DNA from: an uncultured Prevotella sp.
GTDB lineage: Bacteria; Bacteroidota; Bacteroidia; Bacteroidales; Bacteroidaceae
Assembly (NCBI GenBank): GCA_905233165.1
Contig: CAJODL010000001.1
Location: 499,927 to 563,926, forward strand
DNA: 64,000 bases
Direction of reading: 5' to 3'
The position numbers were made by a program, and so were the translations under genes. Below the pieces are notes generated by a model that ran no database searches, had not been told where the DNA came from, and was given only the letters and a program-made list of their open reading frames with translations. This document shows, piece by piece, positions 31,286 to 40,342 of this stretch (position 1 is its first letter; each line of letters opens with the position of its first letter).

Positions 31286-32626
31286 ATGAGTAAGATTGTA
31301 AAACTGCATCGTGGTCTTGATATTTCCCTGCAAGGTGTTGCCGCAAAGGAGAAGAGCACCGTCAAGTTAGGGAAAATCTACGCCTTGCAGCCGGACGATT
31401 TCGAGGGCGTGAAACCTAAGGTCGTCGTGAAAGAAGGGGATAAGGTGAAGGCTGGTGAACCCCTGTTCATCAACAAGGCTTATCCAGAAGTAAAGTTCGC
31501 AAGCCCGGTAAGTGGTACTGTAACACTTGTGGAGCGTGGCGAACGCAGAAAGGTACTTAGTGTGCAGGTAGAAGCTGATGCACAGCAGGAATTCGTGGAC
31601 TTCGGCAAGAAGGATGTGAAGAGCCTCTCTGGAGAGGACGTAAAGAAAGCTCTCTTGGAAGCAGGCCTCTTTGGTTACATCAATCAGTTGCCATACGCCA
31701 TTTCTACCAATGACCAGACAGAACCAAAGGCTATCTTCGTTTCTGCTTTGAGGGACATGCCGCTGGCATGTGACTTCGAGTATGAGGTGAAGGGACAGGA
31801 GGCTGACTTCCAAGCTGGCCTGACAGCCCTCAGCAAGATTGCAAAGGTGTATCTGGGAGTAGGAAAAAATTCTTCTCTGGAAAATGCACAAGATGCTGAA
31901 GTGGTGGTATTCAAAGGTAAATGCCCTGCTGGCAATGTCGGAGTACAGGTGAATAACATTGACCCTGTGAACAAGGGCGAAGTGGTTTGGACAGTAGATC
32001 CTACTGCCGTTATCTTCTTCGGACGCCTGTTCAATACTGGTAAGGTAAATCTTACCCGCACTTTGGCAATAGCTGGTTCGGAGGTTAAGAAACCTGCATA
32101 TTTCGATGCATTGGTCGGAGCACAGGTGGAACTGACAGACCTCATCAAGGATGGTAATGTACGCATTATCGCTGGCAATCCGCTGACAGGCAAGGTGATG
32201 AGCGACAAGACAAAATGTACTGTTGCTGCACATTGCTCTGAGATTACCGCAATACCAGAGGGTGACGATGCCGACGAGATATTCGGATGGATATTGCCTC
32301 GCTTCAACCAGTTCTCAGTAAGCCGATCATACTTCTCATGGCTTATGCCGAAGAAGGGCGGCTATAAGTTGGATGCCCGCGTGAAGGGTGGTGAGCGTCA
32401 CATGATAATGAGTGGTGAGTATGACAAGGTATTGCCTATGGACATCTATGGAGAATATCTCATCAAGGCTATTATAGCAAAGGATATCGACAAGATGGAA
32501 GCCCTTGGCATCTATGAGGTGAGTCCGGAGGATTTCGCCCTTGCGGAGTTCGTGGACAGCAGTAAGTTGGAATTACAAAAGATAGTTCGTGAAGGACTGG
32601 ATATGTTGAGAAAGGAGAATGAATGA
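31286..32626 (+). CDS. nqrA: Na+-translocating NADH:quinone reductase subunit A
   Basis: Peripheral subunit of the sodium-pumping NADH:ubiquinone/menaquinone oxidoreductase that generates a sodium gradient. 446 aa, no membrane helices. The N-terminus KLHRGLDISLQGVA and the segment SGTVTLVERGERRKVLSVQV are typical. The stop overlaps the start of nqrB (ATGA). No clear promoter was seen in the 44-bp gap after the aminotransferase gene, so read-through from that promoter is possible. Confidence 0.96.
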   Translation: MSKIVKLHRGLDISLQGVAAKEKSTVKLGKIYALQPDDFEGVKPKVVVKEGDKVKAGEPLFINKAYPEVKFASPVSGTVTLVERGERRKVLSVQVEADAQQEFVDFGKKDVKSLSGEDVKKALLEAGLFGYINQLPYAISTNDQTEPKAIFVSALRDMPLACDFEYEVKGQEADFQAGLTALSKIAKVYLGVGKNSSLENAQDAEVVVFKGKCPAGNVGVQVNNIDPVNKGEVVWTVDPTAVIFFGRLFNTGKVNLTRTLAIAGSEVKKPAYFDALVGAQVELTDLIKDGNVRIIAGNPLTGKVMSDKTKCTVAAHCSEITAIPEGDDADEIFGWILPRFNQFSVSRSYFSWLMPKKGGYKLDARVKGGERHMIMSGEYDKVLPMDIYGEYLIKAIIAKDIDKMEALGIYEVSPEDFALAEFVDSSKLELQKIVREGLDMLRKENE

Positions 32627-33780
32627 TGAAACTGAGAAAATTTATTGACGAGATAAAGCCTAATTTTGAGCCAGGCGGAAAATTCTCGGCGCTGCATAGT
32701 TTGTTCGATGGATTCGAGACATTCCTTTATGTTCCGAATACCACGCGAAAGTCTGGTGTGAGCATCCACGACGCTATCGATTCAAAGCGCATAATGAGCA
32801 TGGTGGTGATAGCTCTTATACCAGCTCTTCTCTTTGGTATGTATAATGTAGGCTACCAGAACTATCTGGCTGCCGGTACATTGGCAACGGCTCCTTTCTG
32901 GGAGGTGTTCCTCTATGGTGCTTTGCTGGTGCTGCCAAAGATTATCGTAAGTTATGTTGTAGGTCTTGGCATCGAATTTGCCTGGGCACAATGGAAGCAC
33001 GAAGAGATTCAGGAAGGATACCTCGTAAGTGGTATCATCATCCCTATGGTTCTCCCTATCGGTTGCCCATTATGGGTGCTGGTACTGGCTGTTGCCTTTG
33101 CTGTTATCTTCGGTAAGGAGATATTCGGCGGCACAGGAATGAACATCTTCAACGTTGCTCTCCTCGCGCGCGCATTCCTTTTCTTCTCTTATCCTACAAA
33201 GATGAGCGGTGACACCGTCTGGGTGGCAACAGAGAAGTTCTGCGGCTTGGGAAATGACCTGCCAAATGCTTTTACCTGTGCTACTCCTCTGGGACAGATG
33301 GCACAGAATATGGCACCAAGCGCAAGTCTGATGGACAGCTTCCTGGGCTTTATCCCCGGTTCTATCGGTGAGACAAGCGTAGTTGCAATAGCAATAGGTG
33401 CTGTCATCCTGTTGTGGGCGGGCATCGCTTCATGGAAGATAATGCTTAGCGTATTCCTCAGCGGTGGCATCATGGCATTTATATTCCAGAGCCTCGGAAG
33501 CACTCCGGTAGAATGGTATGAACACCTCGTGCTGGGTGGCTTCTGCTTTGGTGCTGTCTTTATGGCAACAGACCCTGTAACATCTGCACGTACAGAGACA
33601 GGAAAATGGATATATGGTATTATAATAGGTGCTCTCGCAGTCATCATCCGTGTCATGAACCCTGGTTTCCCAGAGGGTATGATGCTTGCTATTCTGTTTG
33701 GCAACATGATGGCTCCAACAATTGACTACTTTGTTGTGCAGGGTAACATTAACAAACGTTTAAGGAGGGCTAAGGCATGA
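32623..33780 (+). CDS. nqrB: Na+-NQR subunit B
   Basis: Main membrane subunit with FMN and riboflavin sites; 385 aa, about ten helices. FGGTGMNIFNVALLARAF and TCATPLGQM are family motifs, and the Thr in CATPLGQ is the likely covalent FMN site by analogy. Two adjacent ATG codons (32623, 32626) follow AAAGGAG; the first overlaps the nqrA stop codon. The stop overlaps the nqrC start (ATGA). Confidence 0.96.
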   Translation: MMKLRKFIDEIKPNFEPGGKFSALHSLFDGFETFLYVPNTTRKSGVSIHDAIDSKRIMSMVVIALIPALLFGMYNVGYQNYLAAGTLATAPFWEVFLYGALLVLPKIIVSYVVGLGIEFAWAQWKHEEIQEGYLVSGIIIPMVLPIGCPLWVLVLAVAFAVIFGKEIFGGTGMNIFNVALLARAFLFFSYPTKMSGDTVWVATEKFCGLGNDLPNAFTCATPLGQMAQNMAPSASLMDSFLGFIPGSIGETSVVAIAIGAVILLWAGIASWKIMLSVFLSGGIMAFIFQSLGSTPVEWYEHLVLGGFCFGAVFMATDPVTSARTETGKWIYGIIIGALAVIIRVMNPGFPEGMMLAILFGNMMAPTIDYFVVQGNINKRLRRAKA

Positions 33781-34427
33781 AACTGAATACTAATAATAAT
33801 GTATATATCATTGCATACAGCTGTGTAATGGTAGTGATAGTGGCTTTCCTGCTGGCTTTCGTAAGTAGTACGTTGAAACCACGTCAGGACGTGAATGTGG
33901 CTCTCGATAAGAAGAAGCAGATTCTCGCAGCCCTGAATATCCGCGATTTGAACGACCAGGAAAGTGAAGCAAAATATGCGGAAGTAGTATTGAAGGATGA
34001 GGCTTTCAAGCTCAACAGCGCTGACTATAAGGCTGGCAACTATAAGATTTACGAGTGCCAGGTGAATGGTGAGAAGAAGTATGTCGTACCAGTATACGGT
34101 ATGGGACTTTGGGGCGCCATCTGGGGTTATGTGGCTGTGAATGAAGATGGCAACACTATCTATGGTGCATACTTCAATCATGATTCAGAAACCGCAGGCT
34201 TGGGAGCCGAGATAAAGGATTCCAAAGCATGGCAGGACAAATTTATCGGCAAGAAGATATACGGTGCCGACGGCAATCCTGCATTGAAAGTAGTAAAGTC
34301 AAGTGAACTGAAGAACCCTGAGAATGAGGTGGATGGCATTACTGGTGCCACGCTGACATCGAATGGTGTTTCTGATATGTTGCAAGACGGATTTAAGAAA
34401 TATAAAACGCTTTTGAGCCATGAATAA
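33777..34427 (+). CDS. nqrC: Na+-NQR subunit C
   Basis: Subunit with one N-terminal membrane helix (about 8-28) and a soluble FMN domain; 216 aa. The flavinylation motif is DGITGATLTSNGV near residue 190, whose Thr after GA receives FMN through a phosphoester. A strong ribosome site AAGGAGG precedes the ATG inside nqrB. Overlaps nqrD by 8 bp. Confidence 0.96.
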   Translation: MKLNTNNNVYIIAYSCVMVVIVAFLLAFVSSTLKPRQDVNVALDKKKQILAALNIRDLNDQESEAKYAEVVLKDEAFKLNSADYKAGNYKIYECQVNGEKKYVVPVYGMGLWGAIWGYVAVNEDGNTIYGAYFNHDSETAGLGAEIKDSKAWQDKFIGKKIYGADGNPALKVVKSSELKNPENEVDGITGATLTSNGVSDMLQDGFKKYKTLLSHE

Positions 34428-35034
34428 GATAAAGGAAGTATTTATGGCACCGTTGAATGTGCTCAATCCGGTGCTTGTACAGGTGCTCGGCATCTGTAGT
34501 GCCTTGGCTGTTACATCGCAGCTGAAGCCAGCTCTTGTCATGGGTATTGCTGTGACGGTCATTACCTCCTTCAGCAACCTCATCATTTCTGTTCTCCGTA
34601 ACACTATCCCTAACAGAATACGTATCGTGGTGCAGCTGGTAGTGGTTGCTGCCTTGGTAACTATCGTATCACAGATATTGAAGGCATTCGTGTATGACGT
34701 CAGCGTACAGCTGTCAGTATATGTAGGTCTGATTATCACCAACTGTATTCTGATGGGTCGCCTTGAGGCTTTCGCTATGCAGAACAAGCCTTGGCCTTCT
34801 CTCGTGGACGGCTTTGCAAACGGTCTCGGATATGGTATGATACTCGTTATCGTGGGTGCTATTCGCGAATTCTTCGGACGCGGTTCCCTGCTGGGCTTCC
34901 AGATTATCCCTGAGGGAGCTTACGACTTCGGATATATCAACAATGGTATGATGACAATGCCGGCTATGGCGCTTATCATCATCGGATGTGTAATATGGGT
35001 GCACAGAGCATTCTTTTATAAGGAGGAAGCATAA
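34420..35034 (+). CDS. nqrD: Na+-NQR subunit D
   Basis: Integral membrane subunit of 204 aa with six helices that, with NqrE, forms the half-channel pair holding an iron-sulfur centre. [20 protein letters not shown] and the second-half [13 protein letters not shown] are characteristic. The stop and the nqrE start share one base (TAATG). Confidence 0.96.
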   Translation: MNKIKEVFMAPLNVLNPVLVQVLGICSALAVTSQLKPALVMGIAVTVITSFSNLIISVLRNTIPNRIRIVVQLVVVAALVTIVSQILKAFVYDVSVQLSVYVGLIITNCILMGRLEAFAMQNKPWPSLVDGFANGLGYGMILVIVGAIREFFGRGSLLGFQIIPEGAYDFGYINNGMMTMPAMALIIIGCVIWVHRAFFYKEEA

Positions 35035-35660
35035 TGGAACAGATGATAAATTTATTCTTTAGGTCGATTTTTGTCGACAACATGATATTTGCGTTCTTCC
35101 TCGGCATGTGTTCTTACCTTGCCGTCAGCAAGAATGTGAAGACATCTTTGGGACTGGGTATAGCAGTAACATTCGTGCTGTTTATTACTGTCCCTGTCAA
35201 CTACCTGTTGCAGACAGAGGTCTTGGGACCTGACTGTATGGTAGAGGGTGTTGACCTGTCATATCTGGCATTTATTCTCTTCATCGCTGTGATTGCAGGT
35301 ATCGTGCAGCTGGTAGAGATGATAGTAGAGCGTTTCTCTCCATCTCTCTATGGCGCACTGGGTATCTTCCTGCCGCTGATAGCTGTGAACTGCGCCATCA
35401 TGGGTGCATCACTCTTCATGCAGCAGCGCATCAACCTCGACCCAGCCAACACACAGTATCTCGGCAGCGTTTGGGACGCTATGGTTTATGCCATCGGTTC
35501 TGGCTTCGGCTGGACTCTCGCTATCGTGTCACTCGGCGCTATAAGGGAGAAGATGCAGTACTCAGATGTTCCAAAGCCTTTGCAGGGACTTGGTATTTCA
35601 TTCATCGTTGTAGGCCTCATGGCTATGGCAATGATGTGTTTCTCAGGACTAAAACTATAA
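35034..35660 (+). CDS. nqrE: Na+-NQR subunit E
   Basis: Integral membrane subunit of 208 aa, pseudo-symmetric partner of NqrD. The conserved [20 protein letters not shown] near the start and [15 protein letters not shown] carry the Cys residues that bind the intramembrane iron-sulfur centre. AAGGAGGG follows the stop and serves nqrF. Confidence 0.96.
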   Translation: MEQMINLFFRSIFVDNMIFAFFLGMCSYLAVSKNVKTSLGLGIAVTFVLFITVPVNYLLQTEVLGPDCMVEGVDLSYLAFILFIAVIAGIVQLVEMIVERFSPSLYGALGIFLPLIAVNCAIMGASLFMQQRINLDPANTQYLGSVWDAMVYAIGSGFGWTLAIVSLGAIREKMQYSDVPKPLQGLGISFIVVGLMAMAMMCFSGLKL

Positions 35661-35670
35661 GGAGGGCGGA

Positions 35671-36954
35671 ATGAACACAAGTTTTATTATACTTAGCATC
35701 GCAGTATTCTTAATTGTAATACTCGTCTTGGTCGTTGTCCTTCTTGTGGCAAAGAAATATCTTTCTCCAAGCGGACAGGTGACATTGACTGTCAACGGCG
35801 ACACAAAACTTACAGTAGATCAGGGCAACAGCGTAATGGCTACCCTCAACGAGCACGGCATCTTCCTGCCTTCTGCCTGTGGCGGTAAGGCCAGCTGCGG
35901 ACAGTGTAAGTTGCAGATTCTCTCTGGCGGCGGCGAAATACTCGACTCTGAGCGTCCACACTTCTCCCGTAAGGAGATAAAAGACAAGTGGCGTCTCGGC
36001 TGTCAGGCAAAGGTGAAAGGCGATATGGAGGTGAAAGTACCTGAAAGCGTCCTCGGCGTAAAGGAATGGGAGTGCACGGTTATCGGCAACAAGAACGTTG
36101 CTACCTTCATCAAGGAATTCAAGGTTCAGCTGCCTCCTGGTGAGCACATGAACTTCGAGCCGGGTTCTTACGCACAGATTGTCATCCCAGAGTATGACCT
36201 CGACTACAACGACTTCGACAGAGACCTTATCGGAGACACCTATATCCCTGCATGGGAGAAGTTCGGACTCTTTGGACTCAAGCAGAAGAACGAAGTGGCT
36301 ACAATCCGTGCTTACTCTATGGCGAACTATCCTGACGAGGGCGATATCATCACTCTTAACGTGCGTATCGCTACTCCTCCGTTCAAACCAAAGGATCAGG
36401 GTACAGGATTCATGGATGTTCCATGTGGTATAGCCTCTACATACATCTTCTCACTCAAGCCTGGCGATAAGGTTCGCATGTCAGGCCCTTACGGCGAGTT
36501 CCGTCCACAGTACGGCACTGGTCGCGAGATGATATGGGTAGGCGGTGGTGCCGGTATGGCTCCGCTGCGTGCGCAGATTATGCACATGCTGAAGGGACAC
36601 GGCGTCAACGATGAAGACCGCAAGCGCCCAATGCACTACTTCTATGGTGCGCGTGCTCTTGAGGAAATACCATTCCTCGACGACTTCCTGCAGTTGGAGA
36701 AAGACTTCCCTAACTTCCACTTCCATCTGGCCCTCGACCGTCCGGATCCAAAGGCCGATGCAGCAGGCGTCAAATATACTCCAGGCTTCGTAGCACCAGT
36801 GATGGGCGACACCTACCTGAAGCAGCACGAGGCACCAGAAGATTGCGAGTACTACCTCTGCGGACCTCCAATGATGGCCAAGACAGTGCTCGACCTTCTC
36901 CACTCTCTCGGAGTAGAAGACGACATGATACGCTTCGACAATTTCGGAGGATAA
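35671..36954 (+). CDS. nqrF: Na+-NQR subunit F
   Basis: NADH-oxidising entry subunit, 427 aa. An N-terminal membrane helix (about 5-28) is followed by a 2Fe-2S ferredoxin domain with Cys residues in SACGGKASCGQC and LGCQ, an FAD domain with RAYSMANYP, and an NADH domain with WVGGGAGMAPLRAQ. A strong ribosome site AAGGAGGG lies 10 bp before the ATG. A clear terminator follows. Confidence 0.97.
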   Translation: MNTSFIILSIAVFLIVILVLVVVLLVAKKYLSPSGQVTLTVNGDTKLTVDQGNSVMATLNEHGIFLPSACGGKASCGQCKLQILSGGGEILDSERPHFSRKEIKDKWRLGCQAKVKGDMEVKVPESVLGVKEWECTVIGNKNVATFIKEFKVQLPPGEHMNFEPGSYAQIVIPEYDLDYNDFDRDLIGDTYIPAWEKFGLFGLKQKNEVATIRAYSMANYPDEGDIITLNVRIATPPFKPKDQGTGFMDVPCGIASTYIFSLKPGDKVRMSGPYGEFRPQYGTGREMIWVGGGAGMAPLRAQIMHMLKGHGVNDEDRKRPMHYFYGARALEEIPFLDDFLQLEKDFPNFHFHLALDRPDPKADAAGVKYTPGFVAPVMGDTYLKQHEAPEDCEYYLCGPPMMAKTVLDLLHSLGVEDDMIRFDNFGG

Positions 36955-36960
36955 AATAAA

Positions 36961-36999
36961 AAAGATGCAAGACTAACATTAAGCCTTGCATCTTTTTTT
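36961..36999. terminator. Rho-independent terminator of the nqr operon
   Basis: Stem AAAGATGCAAG (36961-36971) and CTTGCATCTTT (36985-36995), 13-nt loop, then a T run. The A-rich 5' flank lets it also act for the convergent queH. Confidence 0.88.
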
Positions 37000-37005
37000 G
37001 TGGTG

Positions 37006-37614
37006 CTATCTTATAGAATACTCACACCCGCAGTATTGCTGATTGTAGAAATTGTTCTCCTTCAGCAAGGCGTTGCGTCTGTCTTGCAGCCCGCCCTTGC
37101 GCCAGTTCTTGTCCCAGAAGGAGACGGTGGGACAGTTAGGAACTCCTAATTCCTCATTCCTCATTCCTAATTCTCTTTGAGCATTCACCATCTCCGCTGC
37201 CCATTGACCGGCGGCATTGATTTGGTCGAGGGACTTCCAGCGGGAAGAGGCGAGGGTAGTGGTAAACTGCTCCAGACCGAGCTCCCTACATTTCTTCGCT
37301 GTCTCAAGCAAACGGAGCTTGAAGCACTCAAGGCATCTGGAACCACGCTCGGGAAAATCCTGAAGGTTCGTGGTGTTCAGGTTGTGGCAAGCCCAGTCCT
37401 TCCACGCCTGATAGTCGTAGTCGCCATCAATGACGGTAAGTTTCAGGCGTTCAGCATAACGGGTCAGCTCATTCTTCCTTATCAGATATTCCTCCTGCGG
37501 ATAAATATTAGGATTGTAATAAAACAGAACGGGCTCGATGTCATTATTAAGCATCCACTCAATAATGGCAGCAGAACAAGGAGCGCAACAGCAGTGTAGA
37601 AGTACTTTGGACAT
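37006..37614 (-). CDS. queH: Epoxyqueuosine reductase QueH
   Basis: Catalyses the last step of tRNA queuosine synthesis without B12, using iron-sulfur chemistry; 202 aa. Cysteine motifs HCCCAPCS at the N-terminus, CLECFK in the middle and QYCGCEYS at the C-terminus identify the family. The segment RELGMRNEELGVPN is encoded by a period-7 array and looks like a loop extension. The start codon also lies in a period-7 array (37613-37640). Confidence 0.93.
   Translation of the reverse strand: MSKVLLHCCCAPCSAAIIEWMLNNDIEPVLFYYNPNIYPQEEYLIRKNELTRYAERLKLTVIDGDYDYQAWKDWACHNLNTTNLQDFPERGSRCLECFKLRLLETAKKCRELGLEQFTTTLASSRWKSLDQINAAGQWAAEMVNAQRELGMRNEELGVPNCPTVSFWDKNWRKGGLQDRRNALLKENNFYNQQYCGCEYSIR
37145..37172. 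repeat. Period-7 array inside queH
   Basis: CCTAATT, CCTCATT x2, CCTAATT in exact phase; translated on the minus strand as an Arg/Asn/Glu-rich loop. Confidence 0.8.
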
Positions 37615-37640
37615 TGAATATTATGAATTATGCATTATTA
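37613..37640. repeat. Period-7 array at the queH start codon
   Basis: ATTGAAT, ATTATGA, ATTATGC, ATTATTA; the minus-strand ATG of queH (37614-37612) touches the first unit. Confidence 0.65.
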
Positions 37641-37716
37641 TAACGTCCGTTTTGTAATGTATATTATGCAAGGTGGGGCAGATATGTGAAAAAAGTAGAA
37701 TTTATGCAGAAAAAAT

Positions 37717-37747
37717 TTTGATATGACAATTTTTTTCGCTAATTTTG
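37717..37747 (+). promoter_or_regulatory. Promoter for fructose-bisphosphate aldolase
   Basis: TTTG at 37717-37720, 19-bp spacer, TAATTTTG at 37740-37747; leader about 35 nt. Confidence 0.7.
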
Positions 37748-37785
37748 CACACCGAAAGTTATTTTCACGTTAAATTATATACAAA

Positions 37786-38790
37786 ATGGTAAATTACAAA
37801 GACTTAGGCCTTGTGAACACTCGTGAGATGTTCAAGCGTGCCGTTGCTGGTGGCTATGCTATCCCAGCATTCAATTTCAACACAATGGAGCAGATGCAGG
37901 CTATCGTTCAGGCTGCAGTAGAGACAAAGTCACCTGTTATCATGCAGGTTTCAAAGGGCGCTCGTAACTATGCAAATGCTACAATCCTCCGCTACATGGC
38001 AGAGGGTGCTGTTGCTTATGCAAAGGAACTCGGTTGCGAAAAGCCAGAAATCGTTCTTCACCTCGATCACGGTGACAGCTTCGAACTCTGTAAGGATTGT
38101 ATCGACATGGGCTTCTCAAGTGTTATGTTCGATGGTTCTTCACTGCCTTACGAGGAGAATATCAAGATTTCTCGTCAGGTTGTAGAGTATGCTCATAAGT
38201 ATGACGTTACAGTAGAGTGTGAGCTCGGTGTCCTCGCTGGTGTTGAGGATGAGGTTGCTTCTGCTGAGTCTCACTATACAAAGCCTGAGGAGGTTATTGA
38301 CTTCGCTACACGTACAGGTTGCGACTCTCTCGCTATCTCTATCGGTACTTCACACGGTGCTCACAAGTTCACTCCAGAGCAGTGCACACTCGTAAACGGT
38401 GTCCTCGTTCCACCACCATTGGCATTCGACATACTTCACGAGATCGAGAAGAAGTTGCCTGGATTCCCAATCGTTCTTCATGGTTCTTCTTCTGTTCCAA
38501 TGGAGGAGGTTAATACAATCAACAAGTTTGGTGGTCACCTCGAGGCAGCTATCGGTATTCCTGAGGAGCAGCTCCGTGAGGCTTCTAAGTCTGCTGTATG
38601 TAAGATTAACATCGACTCTGACTCACGTCTCGCTATGACAGCTGCTATCCGTCAGCACCTTGCTGAGCATCCTGGAGACTTCGATCCACGTCAGTATCTG
38701 AAGCCAGCTCGTGAGAACATGAAGAAGATGTACATCCACAAGATTGTGAATGTGCTCGGTTCTAACAATAAGTTAGCTTGTTGCAACTAA
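37786..38790 (+). CDS. fba: Class II fructose-bisphosphate aldolase
   Basis: Zinc-dependent glycolytic and gluconeogenic aldolase, 334 aa. Metal and substrate motifs include PAFNFNTMEQMQA, VLHLDHGD, VECELGVLAGVEDE, ISIGTSHGAHKF and VLHGSSSVP. Codon use is strongly biased towards a few codons, as expected for a highly expressed gene. The 3' end overlaps the convergent CCA-adding enzyme gene by 18 bp. Confidence 0.95.
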   Translation: MVNYKDLGLVNTREMFKRAVAGGYAIPAFNFNTMEQMQAIVQAAVETKSPVIMQVSKGARNYANATILRYMAEGAVAYAKELGCEKPEIVLHLDHGDSFELCKDCIDMGFSSVMFDGSSLPYEENIKISRQVVEYAHKYDVTVECELGVLAGVEDEVASAESHYTKPEEVIDFATRTGCDSLAISIGTSHGAHKFTPEQCTLVNGVLVPPPLAFDILHEIEKKLPGFPIVLHGSSSVPMEEVNTINKFGGHLEAAIGIPEEQLREASKSAVCKINIDSDSRLAMTAAIRQHLAEHPGDFDPRQYLKPARENMKKMYIHKIVNVLGSNNKLACCN

Positions 38791-40230
38791 TCCCATTTCT
38801 GTTGCCTTCGCAGTAAGCAACTGCATGAGTGGTTCCCGCTCATTGGCAACAATACCATCAAGTACGGCATCTTTAAGGTAAGCCTTAAGGATGCCTACTT
38901 CTTTTGATGGCTTCAGGTTGAACATCTCCATTATCTCATTGCCATCAATAACCGGTTGCAGCAGGCGTTTGAAATCGCGCTCCTTAAGGTCTGCAATCTT
39001 TTCCCTTACCAATTGGTAGTTGTCGCGGAATTTCGCCTTGCGCACTTCATTCTTTGAGGTGATATCCGCCTCACAAAGTATCATGAGGTCATCGATATCA
39101 TCTCCGGCATCATTTATAAGTCGGCGCACAGCACTATCTGTCACCTCGTCATCAGCAATGTTGATAGGACGCATGTGCAATTCTACAAGCTTCTGCACAT
39201 ACTTCATCTTTGCATCCTGAGGAAGCTTTAATCTGTTGAAAATGCCCGGTACCATCCTTGCCCCAATAAAGTTATGGGAGTGGAATGTCCATCCGGAAAT
39301 GTTGTCCCAACGCTTGCTCTTTGGCTTTCCAATATCGTGAAGCAGGGCGGCCCACCTTAACCATAAAGGGGCATCAGCCTTAGCGACATTGTCGAGCACC
39401 TCAAGGGTGTGATAGAAGTTGTTTTTATGCTTTTTCCCGTTACGCTCCTCCACACTGTCCATAGCAGCCAGTTCGGGAAGAATAAATTGCAGGAGTCCGG
39501 AACGCTGCAGGTCAACAAATCCTCGTGAAGGAGTCTTTGTCATGAGAATCTTGTTCAGTTCTTCGCTGATGCGCTCCTTGGAGATAATCTTCAGGCGTTC
39601 CGTATTGCGTTCGAGAGCCTGGAATGTCTCATCCTCAATAAGGAAGTTGAAACGGGTTGCAAAGCGTATGCAGCGCAGCATGCGGAGAGGGTCGTCAGAG
39701 AAAGTGATGTCAGGGTCGAGTGGCGTGCGGATTATTCCGTCCCACAAATCATCAAGCCCGCCAAAAGGATCAATCAACTCGCCAAACCTGTCTTTGTTAA
39801 GGCATATCGCCATAGCATTGATGGTGAAGTCGCGACGGTTCTGGTCATCCTCAAGAGTGCCGTCTTCCACAATAGGCTTTCTGGAATCCCTTTGGTAGCT
39901 CTCCCTGCGGGCTCCGACAAACTCTATCTCCACTGGCGGACGATTGCCGGAAGACATCACCTTTACCTGCGCTGTGCCGAAATTCTTGAATACGGATAGA
40001 TAAGCCTTCTTACCAAGTCGTTTCTTGAGCTCTGTGGCAATTTTGATGCCACTTCCCACAACGACACAATCGATATCGTCAGAAGGCTGGTCGAGGAAAA
40101 TATCCCTTACATACCCTCCAACCAGATAGCATTCTAACTGCATATTGTCCGCCACATCGGAGATGAGGTGAAAAATGTCATTATCGAGTATCTGAGCCAA
40201 TTCGTCGTCGCTATAATTTTTGACTTTCAT
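38773..40230 (-). CDS. cca: CCA tRNA nucleotidyltransferase with HD domain
   Basis: Adds or repairs the 3' CCA of tRNA; 485 aa. The class II nucleotidyltransferase head has LVGGYVRDIF, catalytic Asp residues in SDDIDCVVVG, and RRDFTINAMA. RNA-binding neck and body motifs include DPLRMLRCIRFA. A C-terminal HD phosphohydrolase part has AALLHDIGKPKS. A possible -7 box TACTTTTG lies on the minus strand at 40272-40265, in a short divergent promoter region shared with purH. Confidence 0.93.
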   Translation of the reverse strand: MKVKNYSDDELAQILDNDIFHLISDVADNMQLECYLVGGYVRDIFLDQPSDDIDCVVVGSGIKIATELKKRLGKKAYLSVFKNFGTAQVKVMSSGNRPPVEIEFVGARRESYQRDSRKPIVEDGTLEDDQNRRDFTINAMAICLNKDRFGELIDPFGGLDDLWDGIIRTPLDPDITFSDDPLRMLRCIRFATRFNFLIEDETFQALERNTERLKIISKERISEELNKILMTKTPSRGFVDLQRSGLLQFILPELAAMDSVEERNGKKHKNNFYHTLEVLDNVAKADAPLWLRWAALLHDIGKPKSKRWDNISGWTFHSHNFIGARMVPGIFNRLKLPQDAKMKYVQKLVELHMRPINIADDEVTDSAVRRLINDAGDDIDDLMILCEADITSKNEVRKAKFRDNYQLVREKIADLKERDFKRLLQPVIDGNEIMEMFNLKPSKEVGILKAYLKDAVLDGIVANEREPLMQLLTAKATEMGLVATS

Positions 40231-40290
40231 CTATCCTTTTTCTTTATATATGTAGAAATCACTGCAAAAGTACAAAAAAAAGTTTATTTA

Positions 40291-40323
40291 TTTGGTATTT
40301 ATGATAAATTTTTTATAACTTTG
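40291..40323 (+). promoter_or_regulatory. Promoter for the purH-mre operon
   Basis: TTTG at 40291-40294 within TTTGGTATTT, 21-bp spacer, TAACTTTG at 40316-40323. It shares the extended -33 word with the adenosyltransferase promoter at 4597. Confidence 0.7.
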
Positions 40324-40342
40324 CACGCAAAAGAGTATTATT

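Noticed and set aside
31367..32233. Minus-strand open frame of 288 codons opposite nqrA
   Set aside because: nqrA is certain on the other strand; the antisense product has no recognisable features.
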